Positions 33,301 through 48,300 of a stretch of 64,000 nt of DNA are shown one piece after another. Below the pieces are notes generated by a model. That model ran no database searches, was not told the DNA's origin, and was given only the letters and a program-made list of their open reading frames with translations. A program made the translations under genes and the position numbers. Each line of letters opens with the position of its first letter. Position 1 is the first letter of the stretch. The DNA is from Sorex araneus (lineage: Eukaryota > Chordata > Mammalia > Eulipotyphla > Soricidae), in the NCBI RefSeq assembly GCF_027595985.1, contig NC_073304.1, positions 216,754,000-216,817,999 of the forward strand. The letters are read 5' to 3'.

Positions 33301-36300
33301 ATTTTAGATTAAAATAAAATTATTTTATTAAAATTACTTTATTTTATTTATTTATTTATTTTTGGTTTTGGGGTCACACCCGGCAATGCACAGGGGTTAC
33401 TCCTGGCTCATGCACTCAGGAATTACTCCTGGCGGTGCTCAGGGGACCATATGGGATGCTGGGATTCGAACCTGGGTCTGCCGCGTGCAAGGCAAACGCC
33501 CTACCTGCTGTGCTATCACTCCAGCCCCTTAAAATTACTTTATTAAAAAATATAATTCACAGAGAGGGCCAACTCATGATTTAAATGTTACTCATTACTA
33601 TTATTATTTTTTTGGTTTGGGGCTACATCTGGGTATGCTCAAAGCTTACTTCTATACCTGTGCTGGGGGGCCACACCTGGTGGGGTTCAAGCGAACATAT
33701 GTGGTGCCAGAGATATTTGGAACATGGGTTAGCTGTGTACAAGTCATGCAGTTCTATCTCTATGGCCCCTGATTACTGATAAAGGAAACATTCAAGAGGG
33801 TGAGTTAGTACAGTAGGTAAGACGCTTGCCGTGCATGTGTCTGACCTGGGTTTGATCCATAGCACCCACCTCATTTAGATAAAAAGAAAAAAAACTTAAC
33901 TTTTCCGGTTCCTATCTCTGATTTTCCCCGAGTTCACCTGTGAGTTAGGAGTTCAGAGAAATATGCTTTTCCAAAATGGTAGCCAGATCCTCAGAGAAAA
34001 CTAAATTAACAATAACACTGAGATTTGACTAAATCTAATAACCACACAGAATTTGCAAACTCACCAATACTTGAAGTCGAGGACAGTGTATAGAAAGCTG
34101 GATTAATGTGCTATCTGTAATCTAAAAGAAACACAAGTTAATTTCAGGTATGACTCCAAAACTTTTCTCTACTTGTGACTGCTTTTTTTCCCAAGAAAAC
34201 ACAGGAGAGTGCTGCAAGGATCAACTTGGATTCATACCATGGTTGCCTTTGATTTCATTTTCAATTACTGCACTCAGAAAACATCTAGCTGCCCAACCTC
34301 TCATGGCTCCCACATTCTTATATGCAAGCCCAGAAAGAGTCACGGACCCAGAGTTTAAGAAGCTGGATTCTAGATGTCCTCAGAATTCTCAAGTAACAAT
34401 GGTAAATTAGTTTGGTTTTAACACACTTGCTTGTATTCTTATATATATGGGCTTGAATGGTCCCAGAATGAAAAACAACAACCTTCACACACTCCCCTTT
34501 TATTTCTCGCTGGTTGGGTGAGTATTTAAATATTATCTATAATGAACTACTGTGAAGTACTTTATGAAAATAAAATGTGTAAACATCATAAAATAAAATA
34601 TCGACTTTTAGAAAAACAACAACGGTAAATTAGCTGAAATCCTCATTTACTGCCTGAACCTCCTCTTTTTTTTTGGGGGGTAACACCCACCCAGCGATGC
34701 TCAGGGGTTACTCCTGGCTCAGCACTCAGGAATTACTCCTGGCGGTGCTCGGGGGACCAAACGGGATGCTGGGAATTGAACCCCGATCGGCTGCGTGCAA
34801 GACAAACGCCCTACCTGCTGTGCTATTGCTCTAGCACCAATTACCTGAACCTCTTCTGAGAACCTATCCAGGCTGCGTTTCAACATAAAACATCATCTCT
34901 GAATGGCTCTAAGTTTTGCTTTCCCTTTTTGTTGTTTTTAGGACACACCTGACTGTGCTCAGGCTGCACTCAGGAATTACTCCAGGTGTTGCTTGGGGGA
35001 CCATGTGAGATGCCAGGGATTGAACCCAGGTAGGCCGTCTGCAAGGTAAAAGTCCTACCCGTTGTACTATTATTGCCCCAGCCTCTGCTTTCCTATTTTT
35101 TTTTCTTTTTGGGTCACACCCAGCGATGCTCAGGGGTTACTCCTGGCTTTGCACTGAGGAATTACTCCTGGCGGTGCTTGGGGGACCTTATGGGATGCCG
35201 GGGATCGAACCCGGGTCGGCCGTGTGCAAGGCAAATGCCCTACCCGCTGTGCTATCACTCCGGCCCCTGCTTTCCTATTTTTAAGAATCAAAATCTGTTT
35301 CCTGTAAGTTAGTTTCAATGGAATTTCCTTGATCTTAGAATATGTCACAGAGAAGAATCCAAAGACAACACTCAAGAAGAGAAGAAAAATTATTTTAAGT
35401 TAGAACCCCCTCAAATATTTAGCTACTTGGCCTAGAGGGCACCTTCCAGCTCAGGAATGGGATGTGCACCAGTTGCTTTCCCAAGGGTGGCAGAGGGACT
35501 GCTGGAATCTGGGCTTCCTGTGTTCATTCGGGAAGAACATAACTCAGGGTAAATCAGGGTTTCCTTTCAAATTCTCCAGTTTCAAAATGACTACTCATGT
35601 AGTTTCACAAGGACAAAACAAACAACCCAAAGTGATGTGGAAGGTGCACATCATTCGGAAGGACGAACACTGGAAAAGGGACACATATTTAGGAACATTC
35701 GAAAGACAGCAGATTGGTAATGGCATTATTTGGTCAGCCCGCTGCACTGAAGGCCTGCTTCTAGAGATTGGGGGCTCCAGGGCCAATGTTATAAGGTAGT
35801 CCAGGTTCAGTGAAGTTTAAAAAGGGCAATGTTATTACTCTGGCTCCTTATTTTCCTAGTTTTTAAGCACAAACGAGTGCCTCTTCTGGGTATGCTTGGA
35901 GGACATAGCTATAATGTGAACAGCGCTCTAATATGAATGAGAGACTAAGACAGGGACTCACTGTTCTGATGGTTAAGGATTTGCAATGATGCATTCCTGA
36001 CTAAAAACTCACAATCTTACCTGAACACATTCTTCCAGGTCCATCTTTTCAAGCTCATGACAATTCTACAAAATAGAGAACATTATAGCACAGACATTTA
36101 AATGTACCAATAAAATATTAAGCTTTTAGATTTCGTGCTATTCAAATAGCCACTTCTGCATCATTCCATTTTAAATGGTCTTAATCACTGAAATTATCAT
36201 CAATTATCCTCCACCCTCCTTTTTGATTTGTTTTTGTGCCACACCCAGCCCCAAAGCAAAAACCCTACCTGCTGTTCTATCACTCTCGTCCAATTGTTCC

Positions 36301-39300
36301 ACATTTTATGTGAAATGCTTTATACAACTTAAAAATCCAAAGAATAAATTCACTGACCATTAACACCAAGCTAAGGGTTAGAAAAATAAGACAGTAATAT
36401 ATTTGCCTTGCATGTGGCTGACCCTGGTTTGATCTCCATCTTCACACTCCATCTCCACACTTCAAGCTCCACCAGGTGTGATACCTCAGCAGAGAGCCAG
36501 AAGTAAGCCCTGACATGGAAGTGTCTGTCCCTGCTCCCCGAAAACAAAAAACAAAAACAAAAAACCCCACAACTGAGCCAATAGAGAAATCCTTTTGGTG
36601 ATAATTTAATAAAAATGACTTATCTGGAATAGTGGAAAATTTTATGTCTCATTTAATTAGCCATGTGTTATCCCAGCATAAGTACTCTATCAAAATGCCT
36701 AAAAGCAATGTTCAAGCTGTTTTACTGCTCCGGCCCAACACACCAACTATTTTATTTTATTTTATTTTTTAAAATTTATTTATTTTTAATTAGTGAATCA
36801 CCGTGAGGGTACAGTTACAGATTTATACACTTTTGTGCTTATGCTTCCCTCATACAAAGTTCGGGAACCCATCCCTTCACCAGTGCCCATTCTCCACCAC
36901 CAGTAAGCCCAGCATCCCTCCCACCCTCCCCAATCCCATCTCCCCCCACCCCACCCTGCCACTGTGGCAGGGCATTCCCTTCTGTTCTCTCTCTCTAATT
37001 AGCTGTTGTGGTTTGCAATAAAGGCACACCAACTATTTTAATCTGCTGGAATATACAGAAAATCTCTTGTCTACGGGACATACCCAATGTGGCTCAGTGG
37101 CTACTGCTGGTTTTGTGCAGGGAGACCAAGTGGTGCTAAGTTCCCAGGCTTCCTGCATGCAACGTGTATGCTCACACTATCTCTCCGGTCCTAGAAAATG
37201 TTTTTTTTTGGTTTGTTTTTATTGTTAGGCCATACCCTGAGTTCTCAGGATTTACTCTTGGCTCTGCACTCCTGCCAGGGCTTAGGGAACCATACAAGAT
37301 ACCGGAGATCAAACTCGGGTCTGCTATGTGCAAGGCAATAAACCTGCTGTACGCTCTGGCCCTCCCCAAAAACTTAAAACCTTTTTTTTTTTTTTTCTTT
37401 TTGGGTCACACCCGACGATAACAGGGGTTATTCCTGGCTCATGCACTCAGGAATTACTCCTGGCGGTGCTCAGGGGACCATATGGAATGCTGGGAATTGA
37501 ACTCGGGTTGGCCATGTGCCAGTCAGATGCCCTACCTGCCGTGCTATTGCTCCAGTTTTTAAAAAATCAACTATAGTTGCCTCTTATTATTTTGTTTTAC
37601 TAACTAAACATCAAATAACCATGTTAAGTTTCTTTCACGAAACACCCGAAGTCCCCATTCAGATTTAATATACATTCTCCAATGTATATGGCATTTCCAA
37701 AGCAATTTGGGCTACGTCCAGTTGTACTCTGGGCTTACTCCTGGTGGACTCAAGGGACCATTATGAGATGATGGTGAAATGAATCCTGGTTAGGTGTGTG
37801 CAAAGCAAATGCCTTATCAGCTGTACTAATTAACAAAGTTTTTGAGTCACATCCAATTATACTCAGTGATCAATCCTAGTGGTGCTTTGAGTACCATACA
37901 CAATGCTAGGGATTAAACTGGGGTCAGACCCATACAAAGAAATTCTTACCTCCTGTACTATCTCTGGCCCCACCAGTTTTTTTTGGTTTTTGGGTCACAC
38001 CCAGCTTATATCTGGCTTTGTGCTCAGGAGTCACTCCTGGTAGTGCAAGGGGACCATATGGAATGCCAGGGTTCAAACCTGAGTTGGTTGGGTGCAAGGC
38101 AAGCTCCCTCCCTGCTGTACCCTCTCTTGGGCCCCAAAAGTTCATATTCTTTTTCTTTTTTGGGTCACACCCAGCGATGCACAGGGATTACTTCTAGCTC
38201 TGCACTCAGGGGACCACACGGGATGCTGGGAATCGAACCTGAGTCGGCCATGTGCAAGGCAAACGCCCTACCCACTGTGCTATCGATCCAGCCCCCAGTT
38301 TATATTCTTATTGGCATCAGCAGGCCTGTAGCTATAGCAACACAAATTCTTCACACCCTTACCATCAACCATATCTGGTGTAGTCTACAACTCTTCGATG
38401 TTCAATTTCCAAATGTAATCCCAAAGAAAACCAATTCAACACGGAGAAAATACCTACCCTGGCCAGAGTGGTAAAGCCTACATCTGTTAATTGTGAACAC
38501 CTTGCCACTTCTAATATTCTGTTAAAACAATAAACAAGAAGTCAAAGTTAGGCCCATGTTTTCGGAAAACTGGATTAATAAAACAGCAAAATTTTAAAAA
38601 AAACAACCTCATCCCTAAGGACTACTACATAATACAGAAAGACGGGCACAGCTCAGGAAGTCTGTTTACAGATCTTGCCGTTCCTTTTCATGGAGTCACC
38701 CTTAAAGTGCTCTTGTGAATACCACAAGGAGGGCTGATGCACTCAGAAGAGTGTAAGGAAGGCTTGTAGTTAATGCCAAATGCAACGGAAATGCATCTAA
38801 AAGCCTTCCCCATGGCACACTGCTTACCCCCAGAGGGTAGCCTGCTCCTAGAAAACAAAGGAAATGGAGATAAAACATTCTTGTTTCAGTTCATCCCTTA
38901 TTGAGTTGTTCTCTTTTTTGTTTTACATGCAGATCCACTCATTTATATAGCTTTAAAAAATGCTATCAAGGAATTGCTTAAAGTATAGGTCTGTCCAAGT
39001 ACGAAATTCCAACAATGAGATGATATTCTGAAGCTTCTTGCTTCCTTCAATGGATTCCCATGCAGGCCCAGCAAAGAGGGAACTGAGCAAGCAGCCATTC
39101 TTCTATCCAGGAACTGCAAAACATCAGCCTCAATGCCAATCGCAGCACTAGGAACCAAAGTCATGCTTTTCTGTGAAAAGCTTAGTGGCATCAAAACACA
39201 CTTGCTTTCAAATTTCAAGTGAAAAAAATTAAAGCTAAAATATGTAAAATCAGTTTGAGAAAAGTTCTAGGAAATGTGAATTATTATCTGATAATAACCA

Positions 39301-42300
39301 CACTTCTGCGTATCACTCAAGAGCCTCTCTAGTTTAACAATAAAATGAACTATGAGGGAGGAACTAGGTCTCTTCTTTTCCTGTGCTTTTTTGGGCCACA
39401 CACAGCAGTACTGGGTTTCTACTCCCAGATCTTTTGCTTTTTGCTTGGGCCTGAGGACCATGAGGTGCCAGGAATCAAACCTAGGCCTTCTTGCATGCAA
39501 AGCACACACTAGGCCAACTGAGCTCTCTCTTGAATCCTCTAGGTCCTCCTATAAAACAGGAAAAAGGATATAAATAATATTTTCAAAGATGAGTTTGGTT
39601 ACCTCAAGCAGCTGAGAAGTTCTCTACTATAGGTTTCTGACATTAATTTTGAGCAAGTCTGTGATTTACTAAGAAATTTTGTGCTGTAGTCAAACTCTTC
39701 CTATAATTACGGTTAGGCACATGGCCAAGTGGTCGATTACAAAAAAGATTTTAAAGAAATCTTATTTACAGTAATTACAGTATGTAAGAAGTGGCTACAT
39801 GAATTCTATAATCAAACTGCCAGGGTTTGAGATACTGAATAGGTCAAGTCTCTGAACTCTGGTTTTCTCGTCTCTAATACAGACACTATAGATAGTAATG
39901 GTTATTTTATGGCAATACAATGGGTATGTAAGGTAATATTTGCAAATCACCTAAAACAATAGCTAATGTCCAGCAAATAAGCATTTTTTTTTTGGTAAGC
40001 TATAAGATCATTCTTAAAATGTAGTGTATTTTGTTCTCTTTCAAAATATGGTTTGATACCATGTACATACTAACGGCATTTGGGTAGATGGGGGAGGGGA
40101 GGTGGAAAATCACTCCAGCCAGTGCCAGAGGGTTCAGGGCCACATCCTGTAGTGCCAAAGTGGCACAAAATGGTTCTCATCAACACAAAAACAATTCTTC
40201 TGCAGGGTTGTTTTTTTTTTTTTTGCAGGCCACATCTGGCAGTACTGAGGACCTACTCTTGGCTAGGTGCTTAGGTGACCAGCAGTGCTTGGGCCGCCAG
40301 CATGCAAAGCATGTGCCACATGCGCTGGCTTATTTTGGTTGTTGTTCAGGAGCCACACCAGGCGGTGTTTAGAGGATAATGTCCTGCTAGGACTGAACCA
40401 GCTGAATTCAAGGTACGCACCTTAACCCCTGTACTTTCTCTCTGGCCCTGAGCTGTTCTTCCTTTCAAATACCCCTTGCTATATACCAATGTCATTACTA
40501 CGATATAAATGACATAGGTGGACCATACTTTTCTCTTTAATAAAGAATTATATAAAAATATTAACAAGGAAAAATACCTGTATTTAAGCAATGAAATGTT
40601 TTGGGGGGAGGGGAGGCCACATCTGGTGATGCTCAGGGATCACTCCTGGCTGTGCTCTGGGGACCATATGGGATACCGAGGACCAAACCCGGGTAGGCCG
40701 CATGCAAGGCAAGTGCCCTACCCATGGCACTATCTCTCCGGTCCAATGTTATTTCTTTCTTAGTATAATAAAAAGGGAACTACTGATCCTTGATCAGGCT
40801 AATTATATGTAATTAAATGAGGCACAAAGCATGAAGGCTGACAACAAGCCTTGTAGTGTCTACATAAAAAATTCAAAATTATACGAAATAAATATGGATA
40901 AAGGAGGCCTTTGCCTCCGTTCCTTTCTCCTGATTTTGAGCTAAGTAAGAAATGTTTACCTAAGCCGCGGGCAGTTCTGACCCAGAGCACTCAGGATGGC
41001 ATCTGTGATGTTGGAGCAGCCGGAGGCGCAGAGGGACTGTAATTTACGGCACCCTCTGCATATAGTAATAAGACCCTCATCTGTGATTTGCTACAAAACA
41101 AGAGCAAAAAAACCCCCACAGATATTAGTGACTTAGCAGAAGAAAAAGAAGGAAAAAAAAAAAGTTACCTCTGTCAAAATAAGCACCAAAAAGAAATAAA
41201 AGCAGATTTATATTAATCAGGGAGCAGACCTAAAAGAAAACGAACACACTTTGTTTCTTCCTTCCAGTTCCTTTTGTTTTAGTTTTGCAAGAGAATCTGT
41301 GCTCATTTCTGGTGTAAAGGGAAGAAGCTACAATGGAATTCTTTTAACCTAAAGGGACTGGGAACAGCATGGGGCTCATCATGGTGTAGATTCAATTAAG
41401 TGATTTTAAACCTAGAAAACAGATAAGAACAGCAGTATTTAATAGTATAAACATATTTACAAACTTAAAAGTGATAACTGATATCTTGTTAGTGGGAAAA
41501 CAGAAACTGGATGAAGTTGAAATTTTCTATCAATCACAGATCCATTCATTTTAGCTTTATAACTTTAAAAGCCCATTTTTCCAGTATTTCCAACTCAAAT
41601 TATCTTGCAAGTTTTAAATCATGTTAAAATGAAAAAGAACACATAAATTACATTAGAAAACAAAGATGTCACAAATAAACATCTTAATATGTTGGCTCTG
41701 ATCAGAACTTGAACCTGGCCTGCTAGTTTTAGTAATTTTGTGTTAAGCCTCAAAATAAAGTTTTCTTGTCATCTCTTAATCAAACTTAGGTTGCACAGAC
41801 AATGGGGAAAAAAAGCCTCTAAATTTAAATTCACCACTTAAATCAGAATGTTTCAATATTATAAACTAAAATAAAATATAGATAAGAAATAGATGGTACT
41901 AAACAGATGCAGATTTGTCTTGAGAATCTGCTAGAGAAGACATGAACTTTTCTTATATGTCACTCAAACATGATGTACTGTTCATCACTGAACAGAGTAC
42001 CAAAAGGTCAAGGGAGAAAGTGACCAATAAGAAAGCATATTAAGAGAACAATGGCATTCGTGTTATAAAATATTAAGAAATGAAATAAAAATGGCAAATG
42101 GCAAGCTCTATGAATAGTACCTACTACTTATGTGCACTTAACATAAACACAAACATTTATTTACAAATATATAACTGTGTATGCATAAACAGACTGAGGA
42201 GGATCAAGAACAGTGTTTTTCTAACACTGTAAGAAGCGTAACATTTATAATAGTTATGCACGCTTTTTCCCTCAGATGAAGTAGTTTTTCTCTAAATGAA

Positions 42301-45300
42301 ATTAGGCAAATTCTGGTTGTTAGTGATTACAACATCTAGAACTGAAAAGGGCAGTCAAAAGGGAAAGAAATCCCATCCCTTTAATTTTGTGTCCAGGAGC
42401 TTCCTAGGCAGGTCATTATCAGAACCACCTCTCAAATCCTAGAAGGTGAGGTTGCTAAAATTGCATAAGATGTGGCCCTTCATGCATTCACCTTTTTTTT
42501 TTTTTTTTTTGCTTTTTGGGTCACACCTGGCGATGCACAGGGGTTACTCCTGGTTTTGCACTCAGGAATTACTCCTGGCGGTGCTCAGGGGACCATATGG
42601 GATGCTGGGACTCGAACCCGGGTCAGCCACGTGCAAGGCAAACGCCCTACCCGCTATGCTATCGCTCCAGCCCCATGCATTCACCTTTAAGACTTTCAAG
42701 TTTCTTGTGACCAAACTAGAAGGTTAGGGCATATGCTAAAAGTTTAGCAAAAAGAAGCAAAACCTTGTTAACTATTTTTACAGTGCCTCATTCAGAGGCA
42801 GTGTATATTACGTAATTTTTCCAGGCAAGAGAAAAATGCTTAACGGTGCATTATCAACCTTTTAAGACCCTGAAAAGTTTTAGAAAATTCTTTGCTAGTT
42901 TTGGTGAGATCCAGGAGATTGGAGACAGACACAAAAAAGTTGGTAGTCTGATCACAGCTAATGTGAACTAGAAGTACAACTTGAAAAATTAATTACTAAT
43001 ACTGAAGAGTTGTGGGAAAGGCTTCTTACTAAGCAAGTTTGCAAGTTCAAAGTCACCAGTTCAGGACAGTGTGCACCTATGTACTTGAGAGCTTCATCTT
43101 CTAGCTAGAAGATTAAAAAGAGAGAGAAAATGATTACTGACATTGCTGTTATTTTATTTTTATTTTCAGACACTGCTTTTACAGAGTATTTAAAGTGTAA
43201 TACACATTCAAAATACAGCCAACAAGTTTCAAAAAAAAAAACTAGAAACAAATAATTGAGTAGTGATTCATATAACTATGGCGTAATTCATATGATTAAT
43301 GTGTCAGCGTATTTAATCAGTTCTGACCACATAAAATTCACAATATCACTAAGTCAAAAAGATAAACACTGTCTACTGTTTATGCAACCCTCATGTAAGT
43401 TAAATACGCCCTGAGGCATTTTGCTGGGGAATTATGAAGGTGAAATAATTCCCACTTTTTCTTTTACTATGTAAGCATTTTAAAAAACAAACTTCAGAAG
43501 CAGGAGCTGAGAAAGGAATTCAGTTTATATGATGCTGGAAGATTAGTGCCATGTGTACAGTGCTAAGAACAGATGGCAAGTCATTGATTGTAACGATGCA
43601 CTCCAATCAATATTTTCTAAGATTCCATAAATAACCAGAAACTCAAGCTGTTGTTTAAAGGCATCATGTCCAAAGCTATGCTTCAAACAATGAAACCCCT
43701 CCCCATCTTTGCCACGGTAAAAGAATGAGGGCATTTTCAGTGGAATCCTGGTTTTAAGTAATCATTAATAAAATAAGGTAAAAGTCTTGCAGCTGTTGGT
43801 TAGTCAGTTCTACCTACTTTTGACTACAGTCTTCCAGTTAATAGTATTTTCCACAGCAAAACACCAAGAGTGTTAAAAAATTTTCTTTTTCTTTGGGGGA
43901 TAAGAGAGGTTTGGGCCATATGCAGCGACACTCAGGGCTTACTTCTGGCTCTGCTCTCAGGGATCACTCCTAGTAGGGTTTGGGGGATGATATGGGGTAC
44001 TGGGGACTGAAGTCAGGTCAGGCATGCACAAGGCAAGTACCCTACCTGCGGCACTATTTCTTCAGCTGGAAAATCAAACTTTCTATGACAAAATCTCTAC
44101 TAGAAAAGTGACTGGGAGGAAATGAGCATCAACATAAAATACAGGTTGCTATATACTGGATGCATTTTTAGAAAGCTAGTAGTGGCCTATAACTCATGTA
44201 ATGTGCCAGGACTAAATCTTAACTTGCTTACAGATTTTTTCCAGATGAAATTGCACAATACCTTTCTAGTCTATGTTGCATGACCAGAATAATTTTGTCT
44301 CCCTTGAAACATTTATTTTTGGACAGTTGTTAATTTGTCTGTATCTTTTTGTTTTGTTTTTGGGTTATAACCAGTGATACTCAGTGATACTCCTGGCTCT
44401 GCAGCTCAGGGGATCCAGGCTGAACCGAGGTTGGCCCTGTGCAAGGCAATCACCCTACATGCTGTACACGACTGTTCTGGCCCCAGAGTCTACACCTCTT
44501 AAGGAACACTTTAATTTCAAATTGCTTTGGTCCAAGATATCTAACAATTACCTATCCCTCAAACCAACATCTTGGAGTTGCCTAATGAAGTTCATAGCTT
44601 CCTACCTTTTACAAGCACAACATGGAGTATTACCTGTGTGCAGCCTTTTAAGAATAAGGCCTTGAGACCCCCACAGCCTCTCACTAGTGCTTGGATACCA
44701 TCCTTGGTCACTTGGTCACACCAGGAAATGTTCAACTGCTCCAAAAGTGGACATCCCTCACTTAGGATAAAACAAAATGAAACAAACATGTAACTAAAAC
44801 TAATTTCAAAGGTACCAAAATCTTATTTTATTGGCTAGTCAGGGAATGAACATTACCTCGTGCTCTCCCCCACAGAATATATACTTCTACTTAATACAGA
44901 CTTATAATAGACATTCCCATATACAAAAGCTGACTTATCAATGTTGTGGTGTTGGTATGTATCATACAAGGACCAGTTCAAACCCAGCAATGCTCAGGGA
45001 TTACGCCTATTGGGGCTTGAGGGACCATATGCGGGGGTGGAGATTAAACCTGGATCAGCTGAGTGCAAGGCAAGTGCCTTACCAGCTGTACTATATCTCT
45101 GGCCCCAAGTTTTCTGTTTTTTTTTTCTTTTTTTTTCTTTTTGGGTCACACCTGGCGATGCACAGGGGTTACTCCTGGCTCTGCACTCAGGAATTACTCC
45201 TGGCGGTGCTCAGGGAACCATATGGGATGCTGGGACTCGAACCCGGGTCAGCCACGTGCAAGGCAAACGCCCTACCCGCTGTGCTATTGCTCCAGCCCCT

Positions 45301-48300
45301 GGCCCCAAGTTTTCTGAATAAATGATATTATTTAAGGGAAAATCGTTGATAAATCATAATGGGAATGGTGTTAACCTTATCCTTATTGTACATGTCAAAG
45401 AGCCTTAGATAATTATGTGTTCAATAATCACAAAGTCTAGAAATCAGTTTATCAGTTTTAGATCACTTAGAATCTACTTAACTAAATCTCTACTTATGTT
45501 TACTTATTTTTTTTTGTTTGTGGGCCATACCTGCCAGTGCTGAGGGCTGATTCCTGGCAGTGCTTGGGGGGCGCCCCCCCCATGTTGCCTGGGGATTGAA
45601 CCAGGCTCAGTCATGTGCAAGCAATTACCAATTGCACTGGCTCTGGCTCCAATACCATATAGGCTTTTTGGGTCACACCTGGCAATGCTCAGGGGTATAC
45701 TTCTGGCTCTGCACTTAGGAATCACTCTTAGGCTTGGGTTCGGGGGACCAGATAGGATATTGAGGGTCAAACCCGGGTGATCACATGAAAGGAAAAAAGC
45801 CCTATCCATTGTATTTGACCCTCATGAGATGACCAGGAAAAGCTCTTCAGATGGGTTCTAAGTGATCAAAGTAGCTAACACCAAGGTACTTTAAACACTA
45901 AACTATGATACGAGCCTTCCTCTCCACCCCCAACCCCTTTGAGGATAAAAGCCTGAGGGCTCAATGTATCAATTGTACTACCATTCATAAAACCTAGTTA
46001 TCTCACTGAATACAATTGGTTACTTGGGCAAACTGTTAAACAAAAAGTCTACTGTGAAATGTAGTACATATTCATCCACAAGTCTGCTTCATTTCCAACT
46101 TTATTAAAAAATGAATAATCTGTTCAGAATATTGGGCATTCTGATGATTTACCTCAGAGCTTTAAGAGACATGTTTGTTATTGAAGTACAGGAAGCCAAG
46201 TCAAGGTGCCTGAGTTTGGAACAGAACTTGCTAAGGCTAGTACATGTACTGAAAATGGAAAAAAGGAGAAAATGAGTAAGAACACATCCTTAATTTATCA
46301 TACATGCTGCTTATTAAACATGTGCCTGTATATAGGAGCTGCCAATACTCCCATCCCCACAGTGCTATCAACCTCAGGACCTTTCATGCTGAGGAAGAGG
46401 CAGGGGTCATGTACATCAGAAAACAGTGCTCCTGCACATGAGAATTTATATGAGAAAGGGTGCTTGATGCATGTTTGTGTCAATAGCTATAACAGCACAC
46501 TGTACAGATGATAAGACATCTACAAATGTCTGGCAAATGTTAGAATCCCACAATGCTCAGAAGTGGTGAGACAGATGGAAAGTGTCATCTCTGCTCTTTA
46601 ATCTGGTGGATGGTAGGTAGCAAACAAACAAAAAAAGGGACTTATGCAAGGTATAGAGGACAAGACCATACTGGTCTACAGTAAGTATTATTATGACCTA
46701 TTTTCCTTTTTATTTTGTGGTGCTGGGCAGAGAACGCAGGCCTCACACATGTGAGGCATGTGCTGTATCATGGAGTCACTGCATGCCTGGTTTATGTTAC
46801 AAATTTTCTTTTTCTTTTTTTTTGATCCTACATCCATGCTTGGCTGCATCCAACAATGCTTAAGGAACCATGAAGTGCTGTGGATCAAACCTTTGCACAT
46901 GCTGAGCTGTCTCCCCCACTCAGGCCCCTTTCCCACAGTGATCAAGTTATCTGAATTTAAAAATATTATTATGGAAAATTTCAAGTATATGCACTAAGTG
47001 GATAGAGGACATACATCATAATTAAGCTCTGAAGTTTATCAATATTCTTATATTTCATCTATTTTCATCCTCATTTTGCCCTAGTATTCTGTTATTTTTC
47101 AAAATCAATTAAAAAATATTTTTTTTTTCTTTTTGGGTCACACCCGGCAATGCACAGGGTTTGTTCCTGGCTCTGCACTCAGGAATTACTCCTGGCAGTG
47201 CTCAGGGGACCACATGGGATGCTGGGATTTGAACCTGGGTTGGCCTCGTGCAAGGCAAACGCCCTACCCACTGTGCTATCGCTCCAGCCCTCAATTAAAT
47301 ATTTTATGAGCTTCCCCCTCCCCATCATAGATGCTGCTGCAATAATGGGGCCCTGCTTGCATGCTGGTGTTCGGTGTTCACTGGGGTCCCACTCCTTTTT
47401 TTTTTTTTTTTCCTTTTTTGGGTCACACCTGGCAATGCACAGGGGTTACTCCTGGCTTTGCTCTAAGGAATTACTCCTGGCGATGCTCGGGGGACCATAT
47501 GAGATGCTGAGAATTGAACTCAGGTTGGCCATGTGCAAGGCAAACACCTTACCCACTGTACTATCGCTCCAGCCCCGGGGTGACATTCCTTATCTGTGAT
47601 TTAGGGCATGTTCTGGGTGGACTGCTCGGGGAAGATGCACTCCTGTCTGTCCTGCTGTTGGGAACCATTTGTTATTGGGATCAAAGACAGTTCAACTGTC
47701 AGGATCACATTCAGCACATGTGTGGCCCAGAGATCTAAATGACAGCTACAAGCTTGCAAGGCAGGTGCTTTAAAGATGAAACCATTGACCAGTTCCATCT
47801 CTGTTCCAGTTTACCTTTGTTTTTGTGTTTGGGGCTGGAGCGATAGCACATCGGGTAGGGCGTTTGCCTTGCATGCGGCTGACCCGAGTTCGATTCCCAG
47901 CATCCCATTTGGTCCCCTGACCACTGCCAGGAGTAATTCCTGAGTGCAGAGCCAGGAGTAACCCCTGTGCATTGCCAGGTGTGACCCAAAAAGCAAAACA
48001 AAACAAAACAAAACAAAACCCACCATTGTTTTTGTGTTCTACCCAATGGTGCTCAGGTGGTGGTGGTGCCACGGGACCAAATGTAATGCTGGGGATTAAA
48101 TCAGGGCCACAGTCAAGGCAGTTCCATGCAAGCTAAGTGTTTATCTCCTGCACTACCTCTCCACCCCATATTCATTTTATTTTTTTGGTCTTTGCATTCA
48201 AGATATACTCCTGGCAGTGCTCGGGGGACCATATGGGATGACAGGGATTTAACACAGGTTAGCGGGGACTGAACACAGGTCAGCATGTGCAAAACAAGCA

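Larger units (their letters stand above)
31371..34064 (-). other. FBXL20: FBXL20 intron
   Basis: Besides the SINEs listed separately it holds a diverged LINE-1-like 3' end at about 31965-32165 (caccaatgttcatttccctcc), an old minus-strand SINE at about 33608-33769 and a plus-strand one at about 33795-33895. 32166-32660 is AT-rich unique sequence. Confidence 0.7.
34122..36020 (-). other. FBXL20: FBXL20 intron
   Basis: Contains SINEs at 34664-34838 and 35101-35266 (listed) and an older minus-strand SINE at about 34926-35083. 34130-34660 and 35283-36010 look unique and hold no gene I can support. Confidence 0.7.
36066..38457 (-). other. FBXL20: FBXL20 intron rich in old repeats
   Basis: Remnants: deleted SINE at about 36218-36292 (-); SINE at about 36372-36550 (+); 37076-37192, 37201-37363, 37707-37826, 37836-37970 and 37977-38136 (all -). 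The younger elements are listed separately. Confidence 0.7.

Noticed and set aside
43030..43104. Loss of the Gln codon at the end of this exon
   Set aside because: I first read the exon as lacking CAG, but the Gln is encoded as CAA at the start of the next exon (41088-41090).
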